Positions 17,177-26,530 of a stretch of 62,453 nucleotides of DNA are shown here, in pieces; positions within the stretch are counted from its first letter, which is position 1; each line of letters starts with the position of its first letter. Under the pieces are notes generated by a model. The model had not been told where the DNA came from, searched no databases, and saw nothing but the letters and a program-made list of their open reading frames with translations. The stretch is from Chloroflexi bacterium OHK40 (GTDB lineage Bacteria > Chloroflexota > Chloroflexia > Chloroflexales > Chloroflexaceae), in contig SFCB01000102.1 of assembly GCA_004367505.1 (NCBI GenBank), positions 1-62,453 on the forward strand, given 5' to 3'. Made by a program: the position numbers and the translations under genes.

Positions 17177-18817
17177 CTACACGCTCGCTCGCACGGCGGC
17201 CAGATCGGTACGCCCAGGGAAGGCTCGCAGCTCGAAGCCCTCGAAGCCCTCGCGCACGGCGCCGAGCGACGCGAAGAAGTAAGGAATGATCACCGGGCCG
17301 CGCTCGATGAGGATGCGCTGGATCTCCTTGTAGGCCGCGACCCGCTCAGCCTCATCGAGCGAGGTGCCCGCCGTCTGGGCCAGCTGATCAAACTCCGGGT
17401 CGGAGAACTTGCTCTCATTCCACACCGCGCCCGTCACCAGCATGGTGTCGAGGTAAAACTGCGGGTAGGGCCGCGAGCCCCAGCCGGTGATCCCGAGATC
17501 CACCTCCAGCCAGCCATTCTCGCCATAGTAGACGCTCTCAGGCTCGACGATCACATTCACCGTGATCCCGGCCTCGGCCCACTGCTCCTTCAGCACCACC
17601 GCCAGATCAGGGCGGTCACCCGAGTCGGGCACGTGGAAATCCAGAGTCAGCCCATCGGCGAAACCAGCCTCGGCGAGCAGTTCACGGGCGCGGGCAGGGT
17701 CGCGGGGCGGGATCGGCGTCTCCTCATTGTAATAGGCCGCGTAGAGCGGGCCGATCGGGCTATCGCGGCCCACGGCGCCAAGCCCGAGCGTCACGGTCTC
17801 GAAGATCGCCTGGCGGTCGGTGGCCAGCTTAAAGGCCTGGATCACCTGGGGCAGGCTCCCGGGCTCACGGTCGGAGCGCAGGCGCACCAGGTCGAAGCCA
17901 TTCGTCGGCACCTGCTCGGTGACGATTCCGGGCTCCTGCTGGAGCGCCTCGAAGAGCGGGGTTGGCATGCGCAGCACCGCGTCCACCTGGCCACCGCGCA
18001 GCGCGTCCACGGCGGCGGTCTGGTCGGCGAAGAAGATCAGCTCGAGGCTACTCACGCCGGGCTTCCCCGCGATGAAGTACTCCGGGTTCGCCTCAAGCGC
18101 CATCCGGTTCTCCGGGCTATAGTCCACCACCTTGAAGGGACCACTCCCGTTGAAACGGGTGCCGGCGTCGCTCGTCTCGGCCTTGAGCACCAGGGCGTGA
18201 TTATCGCTGAGATCGTAGAGGAAGAAGGGGTTCGGCTCGCCGAGGGTAAAGACAACCACCGTCGCGCCATCGGCCTGGATATCGCGCACGTTGGCGTACA
18301 CATCCTTTGTCGGCAGCTCGAGAGCCGGGTCGCGTAGGCGGTTAAACGTCCAGACGACATCGGCCGCCGTGAGCGGGGAGCCATCGTGGAAGGTCACGCC
18401 CTGGGCGAGTTGCAGGGTGTAGGTGAGGCCATCGTCGCTGACGTTCCACGCCGTCGCGAGGCGGGGAATAACGGCATTTGCGGCGTCAATATCCACCAGG
18501 TAGTCGTAGATCGAGTGAAGGATGAGGATCTCGGCGTCCGCCGAGGCTTGAGCCGGGTCGAGCTGTACCGGGATCTCGGTGGCCACACGGAATCTTCCTC
18601 CGGCGGAGGTGGCCCCGGCTGGCGCGGAGGTGGCCCCGGCTGGCGCGGAGGTCGGGCTGGCGCCCGAGGGAGCGCCACAGGCAGCGAGGGCGGCGGCGCC
18701 AGCCGAGAAGCCGAGGGCGCCCATCAGGCGCACAAAGCCGCGGCGGCTCAGGCGGCCAGCAAAGACATCGCGGCGGGCGGCCTGGATCAGGCGGTCGAGC
18801 TCATCGTGAGCGGCCAT
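17177..18817 (-). CDS. Extracellular solute-binding lipoprotein, SBP_bac_5 (peptide/nickel) family
   Basis: A 546-residue substrate-binding protein. The N-terminus shows SRRGFVRLMG, a twin-arginine-like stretch near residue 24, then a hydrophobic segment ending in the lipobox LAAC near residues 40-43; the mature protein would be lipid-anchored. A Ser/Thr/Ala/Pro linker follows, then the SBP_bac_5 domain with the family signature region DGLTYTLQLAQGVTFHDGSP. It captures the solute for the permease pair encoded downstream. Start chosen at 18817, which has AAGGAG 9 nt upstream; the longer frame to 19051 has no support. The linker is encoded by two perfect 21-bp repeats. Confidence 0.9.
   Translation of the reverse strand: MAAHDELDRLIQAARRDVFAGRLSRRGFVRLMGALGFSAGAAALAACGAPSGASPTSAPAGATSAPAGATSAGGRFRVATEIPVQLDPAQASADAEILILHSIYDYLVDIDAANAVIPRLATAWNVSDDGLTYTLQLAQGVTFHDGSPLTAADVVWTFNRLRDPALELPTKDVYANVRDIQADGATVVVFTLGEPNPFFLYDLSDNHALVLKAETSDAGTRFNGSGPFKVVDYSPENRMALEANPEYFIAGKPGVSSLELIFFADQTAAVDALRGGQVDAVLRMPTPLFEALQQEPGIVTEQVPTNGFDLVRLRSDREPGSLPQVIQAFKLATDRQAIFETVTLGLGAVGRDSPIGPLYAAYYNEETPIPPRDPARARELLAEAGFADGLTLDFHVPDSGDRPDLAVVLKEQWAEAGITVNVIVEPESVYYGENGWLEVDLGITGWGSRPYPQFYLDTMLVTGAVWNESKFSDPEFDQLAQTAGTSLDEAERVAAYKEIQRILIERGPVIIPYFFASLGAVREGFEGFELRAFPGRTDLAAVRASV
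18605..18646 (-). repeat. Two perfect 21-bp tandem repeats in the lipoprotein linker
   Basis: 18605-18625 and 18626-18646 are identical, and six bases of a third copy follow. They encode two copies of a seven-residue Ala/Gly/Ser/Thr/Pro unit in the spacer between the lipid anchor and the binding domain. Copy number may vary between strains (inference). Confidence 0.9.
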
Positions 18818-18914
18818 CGAGACAGACTCCTTCCAGTACGGCATGCCCGTCCCACCTGGAAGAGCATGTGGGCGGCGAGCAGCCTGAAGCGCGCGCACCA
18901 AGCGCGGCGCTGGC

Positions 18915-18923
18915 GGTATAGCA
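18915..18923 (-). promoter_or_regulatory. Possible extended -10 (TGCTATACC) before the solute-binding gene
   Basis: On the minus strand TGC (18923-18921) precedes TATACC (18920-18915). No -35 is visible. It would give a leader of about 90 nt before the ATG at 18817. Confidence 0.35.
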
Positions 18924-18947
18924 ATAGTCTGGCCAGGGGGCGATTCG

Positions 18948-19439
18948 TTACCAGCCGCGGGTGCCGGGGCCACCTTTGAAGGGACCGACGATATCAGCCG
19001 TGATCCAGCCGCCGTAGAAGCCGCCCGGCTGTGGCTCAGCCAGCTCCCCATCCACGTAGCAGGCGTCCATCAGCGCAGGGTAGAAGGCCACCGCGCCAGC
19101 GATCGCCTCAAACCCGGGGGCCGGGCTGGGGTAATACCAGGCGGCATTCTCAGCGCGCCGGTCACCGGCTGCGACCGTATAGTAGGCGGCGCGTCCCTTA
19201 AACTCGCAGAAACTGCTGCCGGCCGCAGGCGTGAGGTACTCCATGCGAATATCGGCGGGCGGGATATAGTAGACAGGAGGGTGGCTCGTCTCCAGCACAC
19301 GGTGGGCGCGGCGTGTATCAGCGATCACAACGCCCCCGAAGATCACACGGAGATGGCGGCTCGTCGGCTCCACACGGGGCGGGCGCGGATAGTCCCAGAC
19401 CGATTCCTGGCCGGGGCCAGGGATGACACGCTGGATCAT
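18948..19439 (-). CDS. DUF427 family protein
   Basis: The 163-residue protein matches the DUF427 family (small beta-barrel proteins, function unknown). Typical features are the segment FGGVVIADTRRAHRVLETSHPP near residues 34-55, YYIPPADI near 58, SFCEFKGRAAYY near 76-87, and AWYYPSP near 99. It has no signal peptide or membrane segment. A very good Shine-Dalgarno (GGAAGGAG) lies 7 nt before the ATG. An extended -10 (TGGTATAGT) lies just upstream. It is divergent from recA; no functional link is evident. Confidence 0.88.
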   Translation of the reverse strand: MIQRVIPGPGQESVWDYPRPPRVEPTSRHLRVIFGGVVIADTRRAHRVLETSHPPVYYIPPADIRMEYLTPAAGSSFCEFKGRAAYYTVAAGDRRAENAAWYYPSPAPGFEAIAGAVAFYPALMDACYVDGELAEPQPGGFYGGWITADIVGPFKGGPGTRGW

Positions 19440-19462
19440 TTGTTCGCTCCTTCCGTATGGTC

Positions 19463-19471
19463 ACTATACCA
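19463..19471 (-). promoter_or_regulatory. Possible extended -10 (TGGTATAGT) for the DUF427 gene
   Basis: On the minus strand TGG (19471-19469) precedes TATAGT (19468-19463). No matching -35 at 16-18 bp. The start site would be near 19456, 17 nt before the ATG, leaving room for the Shine-Dalgarno. Confidence 0.5.
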
Positions 19472-19603
19472 CAGGCTGGGGAGTTCTGCCCCTCGGGCCA
19501 GAGGCGTATCCTGCCGCCCTGCTGCGACGGTATAGAAGGTAGAAGATCGAAGGGGCGCGAGGGCGGCCCGTGCAAGCCGCCGCTCCCCCGCGCACCGAGC
19601 GGC

Positions 19604-19632
19604 TTGCCGGGAGCGCACGCATGTGCTATACT
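19604..19632 (+). promoter_or_regulatory. recA distal promoter, overlapped by a palindrome
   Basis: TTGCCG (19604-19609), 17 bp, then an extended -10 TGCTATACT (19624-19632). The -10 sits in the centre of the 27-bp dyad at 19617-19643, so a protein bound there would block this promoter. Confidence 0.6.
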
Positions 19633-19643
19633 AGCACATGCGT
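19617..19643. promoter_or_regulatory. 27-bp perfect palindrome upstream of recA (candidate operator)
   Basis: The arm ACGCATGTGCTA (19617-19628) is the exact reverse complement of TAGCACATGCGT (19632-19643), with TAC between them. The dyad covers the -10 of one recA promoter and ends 17 bp before the -35 of the second. Its position suggests an SOS-type repressor site (LexA or an analogue), but it matches neither the E. coli nor the Bacillus LexA box, so the binding protein is unknown. Confidence 0.65.
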
Positions 19644-19660
19644 ACGGGCGGCCTGTTGCG

Positions 19661-19689
19661 TTGACAGGGCCCCTCCCCTATAGTAGAGT
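19661..19689 (+). promoter_or_regulatory. recA proximal promoter
   Basis: A perfect TTGACA (19661-19666), a 17-bp spacer and TAGAGT (19684-19689). Transcription would begin near 19696, only 12 nt before the upstream GTG and 42 nt before the ATG at 19738. This favours the ATG as the start. Confidence 0.65.
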
Positions 19690-19737
19690 TTAGCGAGGAG
19701 AGCACGAGTGAGCACGAGCAACGGAGGAGCGCCCACG

Positions 19738-20796
19738 ATGGCCATCTCGCCGGAAAAAGAGAAGGCGCTGGCCGCGGCGATGAGCCAGATCGACCGCAAG
19801 TTCGGCAAAGGCTCGATCATGAAGATGGGCGAGGCCAGCTCCCGGCTCGCGATCGAGGTCATCCCAACGGGCGCCATCGCGCTCGATATCGCGCTCGGGG
19901 TAGGGGGTGTACCACGCGGCCGCGTCGTGGAGATCTACGGTCCAGAGAGCAGCGGCAAGACGACGCTGGCCCAGCATATCGTGGCCGAGGCCCAGAAGAT
20001 GGGCGGCGTCTGCGCCTTCATCGACGCCGAGCACGCCTTCGATCCGATCTACGCGGCGAACTGCGGCGTGAACATCGACGATCTGCTCGTCTCCCAGCCC
20101 GACACGGGGGAGCAGGCCCTGGAGATCTGCGAAACGCTGGTGCGCTCGAACGCGATCGACGTGATCGTCATCGACTCGGTGGCGGCGCTGGTACCACGGG
20201 CCGAGATCGAGGGCGACATGGGCGACTCGCTGCCGGGCCTGCAGGCCCGCCTGATGAGCCAGGCCCTGCGCAAACTTTCAGGGGCGATCAACAAGAGCCG
20301 CACGGTTGTGATCTTCCTCAACCAGCTACGCATGAAGATCGGCGTGATGTTTGGCTCCCCGGAGACGACCACCGGCGGTCAGGCCCTGAAGTTCTACGCC
20401 TCGGTCCGCCTGGACATTCGGCGCATCGAGACGTTGAAGAACGGCCAGGAAGCGATCGGCTCGCGGGCCCGGGTGAAGGTGATCAAGAACAAAGTCGCCC
20501 CACCCTTCCGCCAGGCCGAGTTCGACATTCTCGCCAACGAGGGGATCTCCCGCGAGGGTAACATCATCGACGTCGGCGTCGAGATGAATATCATCCGCAA
20601 GAGCGGCGCCTGGTTCTACCTGGGCGAGGATCGGCTGGGGCAGGGCCGCGAGAACGTGCGGGCCTTTTTGAAGGAGAACCCGGCCCTGGCGAGCGAGATC
20701 GAGGCCCTGATCAAGGCCCAGGCGCTCACGAACCCCACCGCCGTACCCGTTGCCGCCCCTGTGGCCGACGACGACGACGGTCTGTTCGAGGAGTAA
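19738..20796 (+). CDS. recA: RecA recombinase
   Basis: RecA forms filaments on single-stranded DNA, drives strand exchange and triggers SOS repressor cleavage. The 352-residue length is typical. The ATP site GPESSGKT is at residues 68-75, the second nucleotide motif [13 protein letters not shown] lies near residues 142-154, and the DNA-binding loop [19 protein letters not shown] near 196. The C-terminus is acidic (DDDDGLFEE) as in most RecAs. Two starts are possible: GTG at 19708 with AGGAG, or ATG at 19738 with the stronger GGAGGAG. I chose the ATG because it gives the usual N-terminus. recX follows 71 bp downstream behind a hairpin. Confidence 0.97.
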   Translation: MAISPEKEKALAAAMSQIDRKFGKGSIMKMGEASSRLAIEVIPTGAIALDIALGVGGVPRGRVVEIYGPESSGKTTLAQHIVAEAQKMGGVCAFIDAEHAFDPIYAANCGVNIDDLLVSQPDTGEQALEICETLVRSNAIDVIVIDSVAALVPRAEIEGDMGDSLPGLQARLMSQALRKLSGAINKSRTVVIFLNQLRMKIGVMFGSPETTTGGQALKFYASVRLDIRRIETLKNGQEAIGSRARVKVIKNKVAPPFRQAEFDILANEGISREGNIIDVGVEMNIIRKSGAWFYLGEDRLGQGRENVRAFLKENPALASEIEALIKAQALTNPTAVPVAAPVADDDDGLFEE

Positions 20797-20827
20797 GCGC
20801 CCCTGGCGCCACCGCTGTGGGGAGCGT

Positions 20828-20861
20828 GCGGGGAGGGCCTGGCCCTCCCCGCGCCCCTTTT
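20828..20861 (+). terminator. Hairpin terminator between recA and recX
   Basis: GCGGGGAGGGCC (20828-20839) pairs perfectly with GGCCCTCCCCGC (20841-20852), followed by GCCCC and four T (20858-20861). It ends 6 nt before the recX start codon, so recX would be expressed mainly by read-through, and the hairpin may also hide the recX ribosome-binding region. Confidence 0.8.
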
Positions 20862-20867
20862 CCACCC

Positions 20868-21536
20868 ATGCCTACCGGCACGATCACCGCTATTGCCGCC
20901 CAGGCCCACGACAGTCAGCGCGTCAACATCTTCATCGATGGCGCCTTCGCCATCGGCATCAGCCTCGCCACCCTGGCCCGTGAGCAACTCGCCGTCGGCC
21001 AGCAGCTCGACGAGGCTGCCTGGAACCGGCTGGAAGCCGCCGCGCATGCCGACCGGGCCCTGCACGCCGCCGGCCGCTTGCTCGAGATCCGCCCCCGCTC
21101 CAGCGCCGAGCTGCGCGAGCGCCTGAGGCGCAAGCAGTTCCCCCCGGAGGCCATCGACCAGGCCCTCGCACGGCTCGAAGCGCTCGGTCTGGTGGACGAC
21201 GCCGCCTTCAGCCGCTACTGGGTCGAGAGCCGCCAGCACCTGCGCCCCCGGGGCCGGCTCGCCCTGCGGGACGAACTGCGCCGCAAGGGCGTGGCGCGCG
21301 AGGTGATCGACGCCTCCCTGGCCGAATACGCCGACGACCCCGCAGAAGAGCAGGCCCGCGCCATGGAGCTCGCCCGCCGCGTCGCAGGCCGCTATGCCAA
21401 CGCCGACCGCTCCGGCTTCCAGCGCCGCCTCGGCGGATTCCTCCAGCGCCGTGGCTATAGCCAGGAGATCATTCGCCCGATTCTTGGTACACTATGGGAG
21501 GAGCTCCGCGCCCGGCAGAGCGACCACCCTGAGTAG
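20868..21536 (+). CDS. recX: RecX regulatory protein
   Basis: RecX binds RecA filaments and limits their activity. This 222-residue protein is made of the three-helix RecX repeats, visible as RSSAELRERLRRKQFPPEAI (near 80), LGLVDDAAFSRYWVESRQ (near 108) and LRDELRRKGVAREVIDASL (near 137), with the last repeat ending at FLQRRGYSQEIIRPIL. A beta-rich N-terminal extension of about 70 residues is common in longer RecX proteins. The ATG at 20868 gives an N-terminus beginning MPTGTITAI; the upstream ATG-less extension to 20817 crosses the terminator hairpin and is rejected. No Shine-Dalgarno is seen because the terminator occupies that place. Confidence 0.92.
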   Translation: MPTGTITAIAAQAHDSQRVNIFIDGAFAIGISLATLAREQLAVGQQLDEAAWNRLEAAAHADRALHAAGRLLEIRPRSSAELRERLRRKQFPPEAIDQALARLEALGLVDDAAFSRYWVESRQHLRPRGRLALRDELRRKGVAREVIDASLAEYADDPAEEQARAMELARRVAGRYANADRSGFQRRLGGFLQRRGYSQEIIRPILGTLWEELRARQSDHPE

Positions 21537-21545
21537 GAGCGCCCA

Positions 21546-22214
21546 ATGCCCGATGTCCAGTTCCTCGGCCACGCCTGCGTCCGCATCCGCGGCCGCGATG
21601 GGATCGTGCTCTGCGATCCCTTCAGCCGCTCGATCGGCCTCGACATCGGCCGGCCCACGGCCCATATCGTCACGGTGAGCCACGACCACCCCGACCATAA
21701 CAATGTCGCCGCCGTCAGGCCGATGCGCGACCGCGTGTTTACCATCGACGGCCCCGGTGAGTACGAAGTGAGCGGCATCCTGATCACTGGTGTGCGCACC
21801 TTCCACGACAAGGTCAGGGGCGCCGAGCGGGGCTTTAATATCGTCTATGTCATCCACCTCGACGATGTTACATTCTGCCACCTTGGCGATCTCGGCCACG
21901 AACTGAGCCAGGGCCAGATCGAAGCGATCGGTGACGTGGACGTGCTCTTTGTACCGGTCGGTGGTGGTGAGACGATCGGCCCCGCCGAGGCCAGCAATGT
22001 GATCAGCCAGATCGAGCCGCGCGTCGTGGTGCCAATCCACTACGCCACGGCTCAACTCTCCTTTGAGCACGAGCTCGCGCCACTCGATAAATTCACCCAC
22101 GAGATGGGCCTGAAGGAGGTGCACGCCGAAGACAAGCTGACGATCAGCGCTTCCAGCCTGCCGCCCGAAAGCGAAGAGACGCGGGTAATCGTGCTGCGCG
22201 CCGTCCGTGATTAG
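21546..22214 (+). CDS. Metallo-beta-lactamase-fold hydrolase (COG2220/UlaG-like)
   Basis: The 222-residue protein has the metal-binding motif of the fold, SHDHPDHNN near residues 44-52, an N-terminal FLGHACVRI typical of the COG2220 branch (UPF0173/UlaG-like), a later histidine-aspartate pair (CHLGDLGHEL, near 109) and a final histidine (VVPIHYAT, near 160). The substrate cannot be told from sequence; family members include sugar-lactone hydrolases and nucleases. It starts 9 bp after recX with GAGTAGGAGCG as ribosome-binding site, so it is probably co-transcribed with recA-recX, which may hint at a repair-linked role (inference). Confidence 0.88.
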   Translation: MPDVQFLGHACVRIRGRDGIVLCDPFSRSIGLDIGRPTAHIVTVSHDHPDHNNVAAVRPMRDRVFTIDGPGEYEVSGILITGVRTFHDKVRGAERGFNIVYVIHLDDVTFCHLGDLGHELSQGQIEAIGDVDVLFVPVGGGETIGPAEASNVISQIEPRVVVPIHYATAQLSFEHELAPLDKFTHEMGLKEVHAEDKLTISASSLPPESEETRVIVLRAVRD

Positions 22215-24309
<2,095 letters not shown>

Positions 24310-24347
24310 GCGCCGGGGCGGCGCCTGTAGCAAGAGCCGTGCCAGGA

Positions 24348-24377
24348 TGAAAACTCTCCCGATTGGGAGAGTTTTCA
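24348..24377. terminator. Perfect 13-bp hairpin after pyrG
   Basis: TGAAAACTCTCCC (24348-24360) pairs perfectly with GGGAGAGTTTTCA (24365-24377) around the loop GATT. The A-run on one arm and T-run on the other make it a good terminator shape, 38 nt after the pyrG stop. Confidence 0.85.
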
Positions 24378-24438
24378 CTTTCTCTGCGAGGTAGCCACCC
24401 TATTCGGCTTCAGGGCGCCCTAAAAGTGCAAGGGGGTA

Positions 24439-24466
24439 TTGCGCCAACGTAAAAAGCGCTTATAAT
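24439..24466 (+). promoter_or_regulatory. Promoter for the zinc-ribbon gene
   Basis: TTGCGC (24439-24444), 16-bp spacer, then a perfect TATAAT (24461-24466) in an AT-rich patch. Transcription would begin near 24473, giving a rather long leader of about 130 nt. Confidence 0.7.
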
Positions 24467-24603
24467 AAAATCTTAATGGAACGGCTTTGGCGCGCGACGG
24501 CATAGCCACCCCCTTTCCCCACGGGACCACAAGGGCGAACCTGCTCGCTGACCCAGGCGCGGACCAACCTCGGCAATGGCCCATCGGTAAGGAGTGGCGA
24601 GCG

Positions 24604-24951
24604 ATGAGCTTCGCGGACAAGACCATCACGTGTCGGGATTGTGGGATGGACTTCGTGTTTACGGCGGGGGAGCAGGAGTTCTACGCCTCCAAGGGCTTCG
24701 TGAACGAGCCGACACGCTGCCCGTCGTGCCGCCAGGCGCGCAAGGCCTCGATGAATGCCGGTGCAGGGCGCGACGAGCGGGCCCCCCGCCCCGCGATGGC
24801 GAGCGCTGGCCCACGCGAGCGGGTGGCCTACCAGACCACCTGTGCCAACTGTGGCCAGGAGACAACCGTGCCATTCGTACCCCGTGGTACCAAGCCAGTC
24901 TACTGCAGCAACTGCTTCGACCAGATGCGCGGCCGCGAGACACGCTACTGA
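24604..24951 (+). CDS. Small protein with two zinc ribbons
   Basis: A 115-residue protein with two CxxC...CxxC zinc ribbons. The first, about residues 10-41 (CRDCGMDF...CPSC), resembles the 'probable zinc-ribbon' (zf-trcl) family. The second, about residues 80-107 (CANCGQET...CSNC), is of the CxxC-x(n)-CxxC type. The linker between them is Ala/Arg-rich. Such proteins are widespread in Chloroflexi, and their function is unknown; nucleic-acid or protein binding is a guess. The ATG at 24604 has AAGGAG 9-10 nt upstream, and the longer frame from 24487 is rejected. It is a single-gene unit with its own promoter and a downstream hairpin. Confidence 0.85.
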   Translation: MSFADKTITCRDCGMDFVFTAGEQEFYASKGFVNEPTRCPSCRQARKASMNAGAGRDERAPRPAMASAGPRERVAYQTTCANCGQETTVPFVPRGTKPVYCSNCFDQMRGRETRY

Positions 24952-24972
24952 TTGAAACCTCGATGCTCCTCC

Positions 24973-25018
24973 GGCGCCTGCGAAGAGATGTACCGCACTG
25001 CGCCCCTTCGCAGGCGCC
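24973..25018 (+). terminator. Long-loop hairpin after the zinc-ribbon gene
   Basis: GGCGCCTGCGAAG (24973-24985) is the exact reverse complement of CTTCGCAGGCGCC (25006-25018); the loop is 20 nt. It begins 22 nt after the stop codon and has no T-run. It may end transcription or stabilise the 3' end. Confidence 0.5.
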
Positions 25019-25176
25019 AAACGCTGATGGTGGCTCCGTTGGCCGGGGGGCTTCTCCGGTGTGAACGACGCCATGCACGAGGCGCACGAAGGGCGTGGCT
25101 GCAACTGCCCAATGTGCGCACTCTGAATCCCCCTGCGGCACACCTTTCGCAGCGTGCAAGTCGCCCGGACATGCAA

Positions 25177-25201
25177 GAGACGCCCCACCCGGGGGCGTCT
25201 C
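25177..25201 (-). terminator. Hairpin after the sigma factor gene
   Basis: GAGACGCCCC (25177-25186) pairs with GGGGCGTCTC (25192-25201). It lies 25 nt behind the stop codon of the minus-strand sigma gene. There is no strong T-run. The arm is identical to that of the hairpin at 112-140. Confidence 0.6.
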
Positions 25202-25226
25202 CGCGTGTGCCGAGAGAAGGCCGGGC

Positions 25227-26258
25227 CTACTCCAGATAGTCGCGCAGGTGCTGGCCCACATCGGGGCTGCGCAGGCGACGCAGCGCCTCGGCCTCGATCT
25301 GCCGGGCACGCTCACGAGTCATCCCCAGGGCGCGCCCCACCTCTTCGAGAGTGCGGCGGCGGCCATCCACCAGGCCGTAGCGCAAGTCGATAATGCGGCG
25401 CTCGCGCTCGCTGAGGTGCCCGAGCGCGGCCGACAGATCGCTGCGGAGCATCTGGGCAGAGGCAAACTCCGTCGGCGAGGGAAGCTCGTCGTCGGGGAGA
25501 AAGTCGCCCAGCGTGTGCTCACCCTCATCGCCCACCGGCGTTTCCAGCGAGACGGGGCGGCGCGCCGCCTCGAGCACACGCTGGATGCGCTCCACCGGCT
25601 GGCCGAGGGCAATGGCGATCTCCTCGGCGGTTGGCTGGCGCTCAAGCGACTGGGCGAGCCGCTCGGAGGTTCGCTTCACCTGGCCAACCGACTCGCTCAT
25701 ATGGACGGGCAGGCGGATGGTGCGGCCCTGTTCGGCGATCGCCCGGGTGACGGCCTGGCGGATCCACCAGGTGGCGTAGGTGCTAAAGCGGTTCCCCTTG
25801 GTATAGTCGAACTTCTCGACCGCCCGCATCAGACCGATATTGCCCTCCTGGATCAGGTCGAGCAGGGAGAGGCCGCGGCCGACATACTTCTTGGCGATGC
25901 TTACCACGAGCCGCAGATTCGCCTGGATCAGATGGCGCCGGGCTTCGTTGCCGAGAGCAGTGTCGTGCTCCAGGGAGCGCCGCGCGGCCAGGCTCAACTC
26001 CATCGGTTCAGCGAGGCGCGCCTGAGCGGCGTTGCCGCGCTCGATTCGCTCGGCCAGTTCAACCTCCTCGCGGGCCGTCAGCAGCGAGACACGACCGATC
26101 TCCTGGAGGTAGTGCTGCACCGGATCGAGGGCGGGCTCGTTGTTCTTCGGGCTCTCCTGGATCAGATCCTCAACTTCGGCGATCGGCTCCATCTCCGGGT
26201 CGTGCTCCAGTGCGTGCGAGTCGTTAAGCTCCCAGATGGGTGTCGTCCGCTTGAGCAT
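25227..26258 (-). CDS. RNA polymerase sigma factor, SigA/RpoD family without region 1.1
   Basis: The 343-residue protein has sigma region 1.2 ([21 protein letters not shown], about 45-65), region 2 with the core-binding and -10 recognition helices ([16 protein letters not shown] and [13 protein letters not shown], about 113-170), region 3, and region 4 with the -35 helix ([20 protein letters not shown], about 302-321). It lacks region 1.1, as many sigma factors of this phylum do. It is either the primary sigma or a close group 2 relative; I cannot tell which from one copy. Its promoter is the closest to consensus in the window. The gene stands alone, with a leader of about 160 nt that contains a hairpin. 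Confidence 0.92.
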   Translation of the reverse strand: MLKRTTPIWELNDSHALEHDPEMEPIAEVEDLIQESPKNNEPALDPVQHYLQEIGRVSLLTAREEVELAERIERGNAAQARLAEPMELSLAARRSLEHDTALGNEARRHLIQANLRLVVSIAKKYVGRGLSLLDLIQEGNIGLMRAVEKFDYTKGNRFSTYATWWIRQAVTRAIAEQGRTIRLPVHMSESVGQVKRTSERLAQSLERQPTAEEIAIALGQPVERIQRVLEAARRPVSLETPVGDEGEHTLGDFLPDDELPSPTEFASAQMLRSDLSAALGHLSERERRIIDLRYGLVDGRRRTLEEVGRALGMTRERARQIEAEALRRLRSPDVGQHLRDYLE

Positions 26259-26298
26259 CGATCTGTGCTCCTAGCCTAGGGATGAGGGACACAAGGCT

Positions 26299-26321
26299 GC
26301 TCCTTCCCGGCGGGAAGGAGC
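26299..26321 (-). promoter_or_regulatory. Hairpin in the leader of the sigma factor mRNA
   Basis: GCTCCTTCCC (26299-26308) pairs with GGGAAGGAGC (26312-26321) around a 3-nt loop. It lies about 40 nt before the sigma ATG and in mRNA sense contains GGAAGGAG, a Shine-Dalgarno-like sequence held in the stem. No T-run follows, so a role in translation or mRNA stability is more likely than termination. Confidence 0.5.
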
Positions 26322-26426
26322 TTTAAATCCCATGCCGTTCTTCACTTGCACTCAACGGGGCGGGGTTAAGCGCGGGTTTTGCTTGAGGGTGCGCGCCAGC
26401 AAGTTGGTCTGATGAACGCATTGGAA

Positions 26427-26455
26427 AGTATAGAAGCGATAATGCAAGTTGTCAA
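26427..26455 (-). promoter_or_regulatory. Near-consensus promoter for the sigma factor gene
   Basis: On the minus strand a perfect TTGACA (26455-26450) and TATACT (26432-26427) are separated by 17 bp. Transcription would begin near 26420. Confidence 0.85.
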
Positions 26456-26501
26456 GTCCTTTTCCCTTGTGAAGGGGGTCGCGGCCAGGCTTTAGGCACG
26501 C

Positions 26502-26530
26502 AGCGGCCCGCCAGGAAGGGCCGGGCCGCT
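26502..26530 (-). terminator. Hairpin at the end of psuG
   Basis: AGCGGCCCG (26502-26510) pairs with CGGGCCGCT (26522-26530) with an 11-nt loop, touching the psuG stop codon. No T-run follows; a possible end of the uvrC-to-psuG transcript. Confidence 0.45.
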
